Positions 38,701 through 45,333 of a DNA stretch of 64,000 bases are shown piece by piece. The notes under the pieces are model-generated. The model was not told where the DNA came from and did no database searches. It saw nothing but the letters and a program-made list of their open reading frames with translations. Source of the DNA: an uncultured Hoeflea sp. (lineage in GTDB: Bacteria > Pseudomonadota > Alphaproteobacteria > Rhizobiales > Rhizobiaceae); contig NZ_CANMVK010000002.1 in the NCBI RefSeq assembly GCF_947501405.1, positions 496,001 to 560,000 on the forward strand. Reading direction: 5' to 3'. A program made the position numbers and the translations under genes. Position 1 is the first letter of the stretch. Each line of letters opens with the position of its first letter.

Positions 38701-41700
38701 AATCTCGGTACGGGTGCCGGCGGTGTCGCCATTGACGATGCGGGAGTCGGCATTTGGTTGGATGGCACGGCCGGCAACATAAACATCGGCACCGGTGCCA
38801 CGTCCGGCGGAGTTCAGATGAACACGCGGACACGCGGTTTGATTTTGTCCCAAGAATCAACGGGAACGATTGAGTTTGGCAACACCACCACCGCATCTGT
38901 CATCAACGCTGGAATAGCAAATTTGACTTCAGTGGGCATCTTTCTGGCCGATTCCGATGCTTCGGTCACAGTCACGGGCATTGATATCAACAGTACGTCC
39001 ACGAATGCCACAGCTCACGGTATATTCGTCCGCGACAATGACACGGTCGGTTCCTTCACGCTCAACGGCACCAACACCATCGACAACACGGGTGGCGACG
39101 GCATCCACATCGAAAATGCGAGCGCGACGATTTCCAATGTGACGATCGGTGGATCAGCGACCGGCGCCGCAGACGACATCAGCGGCGCTGGCATCCGTAT
39201 CGACAACACCGACGCCACGTCCCGCACTGTGGCGCTGTCGAACATCACCATGGGCTCGGGCGGCAATGGCGACACCGGCGATGTGGCGGGCGTCGGCGTC
39301 GACATCAATTCCTCGGGCGCTGGCATCCTCACGGTCAACCTGACCGGCACCAACGTGATCCGCTCCACCGGCCAGGCGCTCGATGTGGACGAAACAGCCG
39401 GCTTGGCGGCGGCAAACAATCTGCTGCTGAGCGTCAACAACACCACATTCGAAAGCGCCGCTGTAGGCGTTCCCAGCGTCGAGGTGACCGGCCAGAACGT
39501 GTCGACCACCGCCAGCTCGGTGGGCGTGCGCGGCTTTGCTGGCAACACGGTGATCGGCAACAGCTCGACCAGCCGCGGCGGCATCCTGTTCACCGCGGTT
39601 GATTTCGACAGCGATGGCGCGGGCGGCCAGGTGGCCGGCGGCACACTCAATATCGGCCAGTCGGCGGGCGCGCGGGTAAGAGGCGACGGCCTGTCGCTGA
39701 TCGACACCACCGGCGATCTGGCGTTCACCACGCTCAACGTGTTCAACGACAACGGCACCGGGCTGGAGGTCAACACCAAGGGATCGGGAACCACATTCAA
39801 CCTGGTCAACGCGGGCGGCACGGTCAACACCACCAACGGCACGGCGCTGTTCCTCGATCCGCTGACCATGAACCTGACCTTCGGTGCGGTGACCGCGACC
39901 GGCGGAGCAAACGGCGTGTTCATCGATGCGGGCGACGCCACCGGTGGTGCGGGTTCCAATGCGCTCACCATCACCACGCTCAATGTCACCGGCTCCACCG
40001 GCGCGGGCCTGAGGATCAACAATTCCACCGGCACCTTCAATTTCGGCACGACCACGATCAACAACACCGCCACAGCCGGAGGCGGCGTCGACATCGATGC
40101 GACCGCCGGTGGCGACACCCTGAATGTTAATTTCACCAACGGTCTCGATATCGACACCACATCCGGCGACGGTTTCGACGCCAATGTCTTCGTTTCCTCC
40201 ACCTTCAACCTTCAGGTGGCCAATGCCGGCACAGAGACGATCAACACCACCACCGGACGGGTGCTTGATCTGCTCAACGCCAATACCACCGGCGCGGGTA
40301 TCAATTTCGACAGCCTGACCGCCACTGGTGTGGTAAATGGCGATGTCATTTACATGGATCTGGAGTCGGGCACCTTCAATGGCGGCAATGTCACCATCGC
40401 GGGCACCCAGGCCAACGGTCAGAACGGTATTTTCGTCGTCGGCGGGGGCGGGACCGTCAACTTCGCCAGTGCCACAATCGACAATGTTCTGGGCGCCGCG
40501 GTCAACATGCAAGCCCTGGGCGCCTTGACCTTGACCACCGTGGATATCGACGGTGGCAGCTTCGGCGTCACCACAATCAATAGCGGCACCCTGACCATCA
40601 GCGGCGGCACCATCGGCGCGACCACCGGCCCCACCAGCCAGGCGTTCATTTCGACGAGCGGAACCGGCACGGTCAACATTGCGGCGAGCCTCTCAAAGAC
40701 CAGTGCGGGGAACCTTGTCTTTATAGCTAACCGGATCGGCGGTAGCGTCACCCTTACGGGCAATCTGAGCGCCACGGGCGCCGCCACCGGCATCGTCCTT
40801 CAGGACAACGCCGGCGGCACCGTCACCTTCTCCGGCGGCACCAAGACGCTCAACACCGGCGCCAATGCGGCCGTGTCGCTGAGCACCAACACCGGCGCGA
40901 CCGTCAACTTCACCGGTGGCGGCCTCGACATCGACACCACCACTGGCACTGGTTTTGCGGCCACGGGCGGCGGCACCGTCACCATTCAGGGCGCGGGCAA
41001 TTCGATCACTTCGACCACCGGTGCGGCGGTTGATATGCAGAATGTGACCATCGGCGGGTCCGGCATCACATTTGCCAGCATTTCTTCCGGCGGCGGCACA
41101 AACGGAGTATTGCTGCAGCACGTTGATGGCGCATTCACGGTGACCGGCACCGCTGCTCTGAACAACTCCACGCAGTCGGGATTGAACCTGTTCAACTCCG
41201 ATGCCTCAAATGATGGCAATCTGACGTTTACCGCCAATACGTTGAACATCTCCAATGCCGGCGGCGGCGGGGCCTTTGTTCAGCGTGGCTCGGGGACCGG
41301 ACGGACCGATTTCGACGTCACAACCGGTACGATCAACAGCGGCAGCCGAACCCCGATCTTCATCTCGAATTCCGGAAACGCAACTATCGATCTGGGCGCG
41401 ACATTTGCCAGCGTCAGCATGAATGGCAACGCCAACGGTATTTTCATCAACAATAACGCCGCTGGAGGCACAATCAGCGGTTCGCTGAACACCGGAACCG
41501 GCGGGACGATCCAGAACACCGGTGGAAATGCGGTCAACATGAACCGCCTGTCGGCCAATGTTACCATCGGGCAGGCAATCACCACCGCCAGCGGCGGCAT
41601 CCGGGTCATCAATCAGGTCAGCGGCACCAACACATTCTCCGGCGTCCACACTCTTACCGGCGCGGGATCGGGATATCTGTTCGACAACAACGCCGGCGGC

Positions 41701-43422
41701 CTCACCAACATCACGGGCAACGTGACCGCAAGCACCGCCAACGGCGCCGCGCTGACCATTAACACCAGTGCGGCGCATGCCGTGACATTCTCCGGCACCA
41801 ACACGGCGCTTTCCACCACCACGGGCGACACCGTGGATATTTCCGCCGGCGCAACGGTCAATTTCAACTCGACAGGCACCAACACCATCACTGCCACCGG
41901 TACCGGCAAGGGCGTCGAGGCCATTGGCGGCACGCTGGTGATCGGCGGCACAGCCACCGTGTCCACGGCAGCCGGAAACGCTGTCGCTATCCAGAATGCC
42001 ACCATCGGCGGCGCGGGCGTGACCTTCCGCAGCGTATCCGCCAACGGTGCGGGAATCGGCATCCTGCTCAACAATACCGGCGCGGGCGGGTTCACCGTGA
42101 CGGGTTCGGGCACCACCAACGGTTCGGGCGGAACGATCACCGGCAGTACCGACAATGTAGTGCTGACCAACGCCGCCAGTGTGTCGCTGTCCAACATGAA
42201 CCTGCAGAACGCGGGTTCGAACGCAATCGAGGCAAACTCGGTGAATGGGCTGACGCTCGACAATATCCTGATCGACAATGCCGGAAGCCACGGCTTCCTT
42301 GGCACGTCGATCACCGCACTGACGCTGACCGACAGCCAGGTCGAAGACAACGGCAGTGCCGCGAGCACGCATGGCGTCTTCATCACCAATCTGCTCGGCA
42401 CCTCGACGATCGCGCGCAATATTTTCCAGCGCAACGCCGAAGTACAGATGCGGATTGTCAACACCACTGCGACCGCAGCAGCGCCGGCGGCTTCGCAGGA
42501 CATTACCAATTTTACCGGCAACACCTTCCGGCTGCACACCGGCGGCTTCTTCGGCGACAATCTGCAGATCGAGGCCGGCAATGGCGCCAATATGCAGGTC
42601 AACATCGGCGACGGCACGATCCCCAACCAGAACACGTTCGACACAGGTCAGGACGGCGCGCACATTATCGCAGCCAGCGGCGGCACCATGGATGTAACCA
42701 TCAACCGCAATACGCGGACCAATGGTACGGGCCAGGGCTTCAACCTTCAGGCCAGCGCGAACTCCACCCTGACCTTCGATGTCAACAACAACACCATCAC
42801 CGATGTGGGTTCGAGCGGGATCAATGCAGTGCATGTCGGCACGAACGACGCAACCACGACCACAGGACGCATCCGCAACAACACCATCACACGCGTCGGT
42901 CAGATCAATCCTGGCGGCTCGGGCTTCTACATCCGCACCATCGTCGAGGGATCAGGCACCCATACTGTTTTGATCGACAACAACACGGCGTCGGGTGGTA
43001 CGGGCTTCAACAATCTCAACGGCGACAGCGGCATTTTCGTCCGCGCCGGCGATCCCCCGCCGGGAGGTCTGGGCAATCTCCGGATGGACGCGACGATCAC
43101 CAACAACAACGTTTCGGGCGCGGGGTTCCGGTCGATCGAGGTCGTTGCCGGCACCAGCGCCGGCGGCACCGGCGAGGTGCTGTGCGTGAACATTTCCGGC
43201 AACACCGCCGCCAACGGCGCCAATGGCGATGACGCCATCCGTCTCGAGCAGCGCAACATCACGACGTTCCATATCCAGGGCTTTGCCGGCAACGGGACAA
43301 ATGAAACTGATATCGTCAACCACTTGAACGCCCAGAATCCTGCCAGCGGAACGGTCGATGTCAGAAACGCTGCGGGCACCGTGGTCGTGAATTACACGGC
43401 CGCAACCTGCAACACACCGTAA
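29770..43422 (+). CDS. Giant inverse-autotransporter-like surface protein with beta-helix repeat passenger
   Basis: One uninterrupted 4550-codon frame. Residues 1-30 are a signal peptide (LTATVATLTAGVAAAG). About 112-337 is a beta-barrel-like region opening with KWRPHIEFTAAPGDERSLG and LFAPLMQDGDSLLFTDLRAS, closest to the inverse-autotransporter beta domain of intimin/invasin (type Ve). From about 385 to the end the protein is Gly/Thr/Asn/Ala/Ser-rich with short beta-strand rungs, as in right-handed beta-helix adhesins; the last 250 residues look like PbH1 rungs (NNTITRVG, NNTASGGTGF). I saw only four cysteines after the leader: C407, C414, C4472 and C4547. No enzymatic domain is visible. The start is uncertain: GGGGGA abuts the ATG at 29770, so GTG at 29773 or nearby may be used. 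Likely adhesion, biofilm or cell-contact role. Confidence 0.85.
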   Translation: MVFHFRNRLACSSCLTATVATLTAGVAAAGEARDPWKNLRADSDPLKTPEAARVGKSSKAARLETRDATYAVDQQGLNDNLDVLLDRSYGAQTAPEREFTPGIDGLAGDKKWRPHIEFTAAPGDERSLGQINLFAPLMQDGDSLLFTDLRASAWTDNVQEGNFGVGYRQIVPGAFFGNDAILGVYGFFDARRSAFDNMFYQGTLGAELITERFEFRVNGYLPSGNQYVVGTTGSGVALDGFNVVNIANDLVERALPGFDVEAGIKIDFSEAAVRLNAGYFRFERGDTLVEGPRFRAEVEIDDPFGWDGAKLSLGGEVRDDDVRGTEVSGLMRLRVPIGGASDADRADDQLSDLEQLMTRRVYRDDDIVTPVVRGENTQSVSQVTDAASGQTLQAFFVANTAQGAADCSSVANACEFVTAQGLAGAGDTFLPVDVAGNIGSVFTLNADRQQVVGAGTTGSASITLSDAAGSVLVVTSLGGRPIVTGVNIGHFADTRVAGLATNSATGIFGDGMTGTIGIQDVITTDGGLRFANTGATISVTDTAITSNAAIGIELTNYTGPGATFTNTDVTTTTGTGLRLDGGSGGITLDADSSITKSGAGAAVEVVNAHTGTLRVDGSVTVTGGTGLQFNNADGTYNFNGASNLNGGDAGIDILNGSAGTFTFGASTAIMSPTGMAFNVDGSAANVAYQGTIIQNNAANAVSAVNNTGGTVTFSGAVTANTSTATGINLTNNAGATVSFTGGLNIDTTTGTGFSATGGGTVSVAASAGDESIAATAGQALNLNGVTIGAGGVTFDSLSSMGSATTGIDINGVTGGAFTVSGATTVSGSAGNAVQLTGNAAAVNFNGATGITMTAASAGVAFAGTTTGAVTFADLDIALQSDNSTGVSLSGAVINANVTATDFDLTSTTATGTTGIDLSGTTGTGTIRLGDTNAAGASATIAGVNVGVRFTATSNATFIFGDGEGVADKGSAISGTTAIAGGSLVTMGSYDFDDVNFTGILDFAAGAASNLVFVAQTATGDGSGSDVNNRANAATADAITTANTIFVLINDGAAIDDTDGFTLHANQTMASFGNGRTFASSGLVVPANFSGIPGAGPAITDPTGNGAGVLTNSGAGNTLTLLGNDATLQDFEINNAAAGTGLTATGTANISSTGLVVRNVGAQGIDLNNVTGTVTFNNTTVSTTAGNGVDLNNTSATFTGGLNIDTTTGTGFSATGGGTISVAATAGDESITTTSGQALNLNGVTIGGGGVSFDSLSSAGSAAQGINLESVTGGAFTVTGTTSATGSTTEGVRVANSSVAINLGTLNVSGTTGTAVFLNSNTGGSFTVTGGTVTKGGVGLGHAFEIDGGAMAVNFGANISHTSNAGDAVSVRGGTTGNITVSGTIANSAGGRAVNIDTVTGGAISFTGATVTDTTGLQIANVAAGASVSFSAGTAVTVNSPGSTGINLSGNAGAIAFNGAVDINDARDHGILLSNNNANVTFGQLDIELSGDAAAANTDAIAVGGTPGILTFGATTITNVGAASGQKGVDFSGVTLGGAVNFESVAISGPATSTTSIGVDLTGVLGNQVVNLGNQTDPATGPSSSITDLHRGVVIDNTAAVQFTFGDGESGADTGSSINVNGQAGAFTVDAGGGTLGASSFDFNDVAFGAGDNANLPTGAPPVFVSITGGLVAAGVNNLSQGLVTIDVAAAEALADTDQTFVFVGNGMGNIDLQGGGVDGFTLDAGQSIRSFNNGSAISLGIVQPANIEGNFGIAGVTSDDVTAVNNAGGATSVIATAGGGNNTISNLDISTGATGVLINGNTAAVTLSNVGVTGLAGTGLGVSIQGAQAAITLNNVDISGTATGIDNQLGNAAGDVTFDAASSISNTATRSINLDQNASDFTFAGTISETDGTGAGIAINQLGGAAAFSGAVALNTGASNAVSLTTNTGSINFSGGLDIDTTTGTGFTATGGGTIGVSNSGVEQITATGTGTALNLDSVTIAAGGVNFDQVTTAAASTGNGIDINDAAGGPVTLTSVNIGGTAVTTGLDVSGNARTSNVVISGGTIANGAAINGTGAGTVQIGANISTSAGYAVQIANRNGASGAITVGGTVTSGTGAVSLQNNTGGNVTFNGTITGTGSNNAGAINIDATTGGTATFAGLVDIDVTGAGTGVSIANSNAGGTFNFTGGLDINSVNGTGFEALSGTVSVAATANNESVTATAGQAVNLVGVTIGGGGVSFDSLSSAGSAGRGINLESVTGGAFTVTGTTSATGSTTQGVRVASSSAAINLGTLNVSGTTGTAVFLDSNTGGSFTVTAGTVTKGGVNLGDALDINGGAMAVNFGANISHTSNAGDAVSVRGGTTGNITVSGTIANSAGGRSVDISMVTGGAISFTGAMVTDTVGIQILNVAAGASVSFSAGTAVTVNSPSLAGINLGNNAGAIAFNGAVDINNARDGGIRLLGNNANVTFGQVDIELSGGGAAANTDAIAVAGTPGILSFGATTITNVGAAANQKGVDFSGTTTGGTVNFASLNVALVGDNVTALDLSGATIGANMTFGDFDVTSTSATGTVAVNLSGATGAGVVQLGDTNQNGGANVTIGTAANMLATGVQFNAATNLNFTIGDGDGAAGDLTASDIHATIALNGTLPTNGNYNFRDIDFNASGTANLSGPSLYFVDAAGAGTGASQTDAGSIAGAETFTGDVIVLIDTTQNGASDTIDMTAAPHVSGGAANSLDLDDGQVLISLVAGQNIDLSTLGVAATGAPGNFFFTGIAGGTSTVTGAATLDTVAPTLTTNLGNTVNLAGSAGIQSVTLTNTGGGDGINASFGAGENVVIRSSTIGGGAGGEAINIATTAGASTFDFSGLTLSRGVRLNGAGGGTLTGTATGANTIANAAGKGLDLDTVVIGAAGFTFDSVSSTNAGNGNSGIRINNLTGAGGVTITNATVVDSSGVAGGAAIELTGITTTGSFTIDNIDIDLPTTGINFQGIRSFGGHTADINLGTGAGGVAIDDAGVGIWLDGTAGNINIGTGATSGGVQMNTRTRGLILSQESTGTIEFGNTTTASVINAGIANLTSVGIFLADSDASVTVTGIDINSTSTNATAHGIFVRDNDTVGSFTLNGTNTIDNTGGDGIHIENASATISNVTIGGSATGAADDISGAGIRIDNTDATSRTVALSNITMGSGGNGDTGDVAGVGVDINSSGAGILTVNLTGTNVIRSTGQALDVDETAGLAAANNLLLSVNNTTFESAAVGVPSVEVTGQNVSTTASSVGVRGFAGNTVIGNSSTSRGGILFTAVDFDSDGAGGQVAGGTLNIGQSAGARVRGDGLSLIDTTGDLAFTTLNVFNDNGTGLEVNTKGSGTTFNLVNAGGTVNTTNGTALFLDPLTMNLTFGAVTATGGANGVFIDAGDATGGAGSNALTITTLNVTGSTGAGLRINNSTGTFNFGTTTINNTATAGGGVDIDATAGGDTLNVNFTNGLDIDTTSGDGFDANVFVSSTFNLQVANAGTETINTTTGRVLDLLNANTTGAGINFDSLTATGVVNGDVIYMDLESGTFNGGNVTIAGTQANGQNGIFVVGGGGTVNFASATIDNVLGAAVNMQALGALTLTTVDIDGGSFGVTTINSGTLTISGGTIGATTGPTSQAFISTSGTGTVNIAASLSKTSAGNLVFIANRIGGSVTLTGNLSATGAATGIVLQDNAGGTVTFSGGTKTLNTGANAAVSLSTNTGATVNFTGGGLDIDTTTGTGFAATGGGTVTIQGAGNSITSTTGAAVDMQNVTIGGSGITFASISSGGGTNGVLLQHVDGAFTVTGTAALNNSTQSGLNLFNSDASNDGNLTFTANTLNISNAGGGGAFVQRGSGTGRTDFDVTTGTINSGSRTPIFISNSGNATIDLGATFASVSMNGNANGIFINNNAAGGTISGSLNTGTGGTIQNTGGNAVNMNRLSANVTIGQAITTASGGIRVINQVSGTNTFSGVHTLTGAGSGYLFDNNAGGLTNITGNVTASTANGAALTINTSAAHAVTFSGTNTALSTTTGDTVDISAGATVNFNSTGTNTITATGTGKGVEAIGGTLVIGGTATVSTAAGNAVAIQNATIGGAGVTFRSVSANGAGIGILLNNTGAGGFTVTGSGTTNGSGGTITGSTDNVVLTNAASVSLSNMNLQNAGSNAIEANSVNGLTLDNILIDNAGSHGFLGTSITALTLTDSQVEDNGSAASTHGVFITNLLGTSTIARNIFQRNAEVQMRIVNTTATAAAPAASQDITNFTGNTFRLHTGGFFGDNLQIEAGNGANMQVNIGDGTIPNQNTFDTGQDGAHIIAASGGTMDVTINRNTRTNGTGQGFNLQASANSTLTFDVNNNTITDVGSSGINAVHVGTNDATTTTGRIRNNTITRVGQINPGGSGFYIRTIVEGSGTHTVLIDNNTASGGTGFNNLNGDSGIFVRAGDPPPGGLGNLRMDATITNNNVSGAGFRSIEVVAGTSAGGTGEVLCVNISGNTAANGANGDDAIRLEQRNITTFHIQGFAGNGTNETDIVNHLNAQNPASGTVDVRNAAGTVVVNYTAATCNTP
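33501..34357 (+). repeat. Long internal repeat, copy 1
   Basis: A block of about 860 bp within the giant gene (residues about 1244-1530) that is repeated at 36405-37261. The offset is 2904 bp at both ends, a multiple of three (968 codons), so the copies differ by substitutions with no net insertion or deletion. It begins CATTGGCGGCGGTGGTGTCA and ends around AACCAG/GGCCAG-AAGGGTGTTGAT, after which the sequences diverge. Confidence 0.9.
36405..37261 (+). repeat. Long internal repeat, copy 2
   Basis: Second copy of the 33501-34357 block, residues about 2212-2498. Protein differences are scattered single residues (for example GHAFEIDGG becomes GDALDINGG, and NDARDHGI becomes NNARDGGI), mostly in predicted loops, while strand cores are kept. 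It records a segmental duplication within the passenger. Confidence 0.9.
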
Positions 43423-43585
43423 ACTGAATGCCCGGGCCCGTTGAGGGCTTTGGGATGCGCAATTTGAGCTCGACATGTTGGGCCGGCCGGATGTATCCGA
43501 CCGGGAACTATAGTTTTGCGGCCAAGCAACGTAGAAGACTTGTCGTAAAATCAGTAATTTATTAGTGTAATTTTTTCACTTCCGA

Positions 43586-43613
43586 TTGACAGTTGTGCTG
43601 GTTTAGGTAGTAT
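43586..43613 (+). promoter_or_regulatory. Sigma-70-type promoter for the tail-collar operon
   Basis: TTGACA (43586-43591), a 16-base spacer and TAGTAT (43608-43613) match -35 and -10 elements in a notably AT-rich 130-bp stretch. The first collar gene starts 56 bp downstream with GGGGGAG in front, so this probably drives the collar-propeller genes separately from the giant adhesin. Confidence 0.6.
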
Positions 43614-43668
43614 TTGCTCTAGAAATAAAACCAATTTTAAGAATTTTGTTCTGTTGGGGGAGAGCCAC

Positions 43669-44190
43669 ATGTCAGAGCCGTTTCTCGCCGAAGTAAGGTT
43701 GCTGGGCTTTAACTTTGCGCCTCGCGGTTGGGCGTTCTGCGATGGCCAGATACTGCCGATCAACCAGAACCAGTCGCTCTATTCTCTCCTGGGGACCACC
43801 TATGGCGGAGATGGCCGGACGAGCTTCGCGCTGCCCGATCTCAGAGGCCGGACACCGATACATACCGGTCGTTCCAATGGCGGCGCAGCTCACACGCTCG
43901 GCCAGAAAAGTGGTGAGGAAACGCACACTTTGCAGGCCAACGAGATGCCCCAGCATGACCACGTGCTGCAGGCATCTGCATCCGACGCCAATGCAGTCAA
44001 TGTGACGGGCGCGGTGCTCGCACGGACTGCTTCCGCGGACAGTTACCGGACCGATTTGACCGCACTGACATCACTGGGCGCCGGAACGGTGCTCAATGTC
44101 GGCGGCGGCCAGGCGCATGAGAACATGCAGCCTTACATCGCCGTCAATTTCTGTATCGCGCTGCAGGGTCTGTTTCCCTCGCGAAATTGA
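43669..44190 (+). CDS. Phage tail collar-domain protein 1
   Basis: 173 aa. Opens MSEPFLAEVRLLGFNFAPRG, then the Tail_Collar (PF07484) hallmark WAFCDGQILPINQN...LLGTTYGGDGRTSFALPDLRGR. A histidine-bearing EMPQHDH motif and a C-terminal HENMQPYIAVNFCIAL segment follow. Such stand-alone collar proteins (COG4675, 'microcystin-dependent protein') resemble the tip of phage short tail fibres and probably trimerise. No phage structural genes surround it. Start set at 43669, with GGGGGAG upstream. Confidence 0.88.
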   Translation: MSEPFLAEVRLLGFNFAPRGWAFCDGQILPINQNQSLYSLLGTTYGGDGRTSFALPDLRGRTPIHTGRSNGGAAHTLGQKSGEETHTLQANEMPQHDHVLQASASDANAVNVTGAVLARTASADSYRTDLTALTSLGAGTVLNVGGGQAHENMQPYIAVNFCIALQGLFPSRN

Positions 44191-44233
44191 TCTTCGTCAT
44201 TCCTATTCCCGCAGGCTTGGGAGGGCCGCACTC

Positions 44234-44752
44234 ATGTCCGAACCCTTTGTAGGTGAAATCCGCATGTTCGCGGGCAATTTCGCCCCACGCGGCTGGGCCT
44301 TTTGCGATGGCCAGCTATTGGCGGTGTCGCAGAACGATGCCCTGTTCTCACTGCTCGGCACAATCTATGGCGGTGATGGCCGCACCACTTTTGGTCTGCC
44401 GGACATGCGCGGCCGTTTGCCGATACACGCGGGCCAGGGCCCCGGACTGTCCGAGCGCCGGCTCGGCGCCAAGGGCGGGGCCGAGAATGTGACGCTGACC
44501 GTCAATCAGTTGCCCAGCCATACGCACACACCGGAAGCCTCGACCAATCCCGCCACCACACCTAATCCCGGTAACGCGGTAATTGCGGCCGGCAATGCGA
44601 TTGAAATGTTCACAGCGGATGCGGCAGACGGCAATTTCTCTTCGAACGCGATTACCAATGTCGGGGGCAGCCGCTCACATACCAATTTGATGCCGTATCT
44701 GTGTATTCACTTCATCATCGCGCTGGTCGGCATCTATCCGAGCCGGCATTGA
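44234..44752 (+). CDS. Phage tail collar-domain protein 2
   Basis: 172 aa paralogue of the preceding gene: MSEPFVGEIRMFAGNFAPRG, WAFCDGQLLAVSQN, YGGDGRTTFGLPDMRGR, and a LPSHTHTPE motif, ending HTNLMPYLCIHFIIALVGI. The middle region (residues about 105-145) differs most, as expected if it forms the exposed tip. 43 bp after the first collar gene; same operon. Confidence 0.87.
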   Translation: MSEPFVGEIRMFAGNFAPRGWAFCDGQLLAVSQNDALFSLLGTIYGGDGRTTFGLPDMRGRLPIHAGQGPGLSERRLGAKGGAENVTLTVNQLPSHTHTPEASTNPATTPNPGNAVIAAGNAIEMFTADAADGNFSSNAITNVGGSRSHTNLMPYLCIHFIIALVGIYPSRH

Positions 44753-44764
44753 GGGAGGCCTGAC

Positions 44765-45292
44765 ATGTCTGAACCGTTTATCGCCGAGATTCGCATATTC
44801 GCCGGCAATTTCGCGCCGCGCAGCTGGGCCTTTTGCGATGGTCAGCTTTTACCGGTGTCGCAGAACACGGCGCTGTTTTCGTTGATCGGCACCACCTATG
44901 GCGGCGACGGCCGCTCGACCACCGCGCTTCCCAACCTGCAGGGCAGGGCGCCCATGCATCCGGGCCGCGGACCGGGGTTGACATCGCGGCGGCTGGGCCA
45001 GCGCGGCGGCGTCGAGATGGTGACGCTGTCGGAAGCGCAGATGCCGAACCATACCCATACGTTACGGGGATCGGGCGAGAGGGCGGATTTGTTCGCGCCG
45101 GCCAACAACCGTCACTATGCGCGGGCGTCCGGTGGGGCGGCATATCAGTCCAACGCCACTGCCAACCTGACCCCGATGGCCGATGCGGCGCTGCAAAACG
45201 CCGGTGGCTCGCAGGCGCACAACAATTTGCAGCCCTATCTGACGATGAATTTCATCATTGCGCTGGTAGGCCTTTATCCGTCGCGCGGCTAA
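44765..45292 (+). CDS. Phage tail collar-domain protein 3
   Basis: 175 aa, third tandem paralogue: MSEPFIAEIRIFAGNFAPRS, WAFCDGQLLPVSQN, YGGDGRSTTALPNLQGR, MPNHTHTLRG, ending NNLQPYLTMNFIIALVGLYP. Gap to the previous gene is 12 bp, with GAGGGAGG as ribosome site. Copies 2 and 3 are closer to each other than to copy 1. Three diverged monomer genes suggest a heterotrimeric fibre tip or three alternative tips. Confidence 0.87.
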   Translation: MSEPFIAEIRIFAGNFAPRSWAFCDGQLLPVSQNTALFSLIGTTYGGDGRSTTALPNLQGRAPMHPGRGPGLTSRRLGQRGGVEMVTLSEAQMPNHTHTLRGSGERADLFAPANNRHYARASGGAAYQSNATANLTPMADAALQNAGGSQAHNNLQPYLTMNFIIALVGLYPSRG

Positions 45293-45333
45293 CGCGCCAT
45301 TTGGCAACAAGACACTCCACAAGGAGCTTGATC

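Larger units (their letters stand above)
31991..40977 (+). repeat. Dispersed short repeat encoding GLDIDTTTGTGF-type rungs
   Basis: Six in-gene copies start near 31991, 33364, 35572, 36271, 40141 and 40918. The first two are almost identical over about 55 bp (GGTGGTCTGAAYATCGACAC and onward), encoding GGLNIDTTTGTGFSATGGG; later copies are more diverged. Spacing is irregular, so these are recurring beta-helix rungs, not a strict tandem array. Confidence 0.75.

Noticed and set aside
31991-40977. Repeats in the adhesin considered as a CRISPR array
   Set aside because: They are coding, in frame, irregularly spaced and diverged, and no cas genes are present.
30010-43476. Long minus-strand open frames inside the giant adhesin gene (such as 30010-31596, 35982-37532, 39154-40512 and 41206-42834)
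   Set aside because: They are low-complexity shadows of the Gly/Thr/Ala-rich plus-strand codons, lack ribosome sites and signal peptides, and overlap a well-supported continuous gene.
43669-45292. Tail-collar genes considered as a prophage
   Set aside because: No integrase, capsid, portal, sheath, tube, lysis or attachment-site features are nearby; flanking genes are ordinary chromosomal types.
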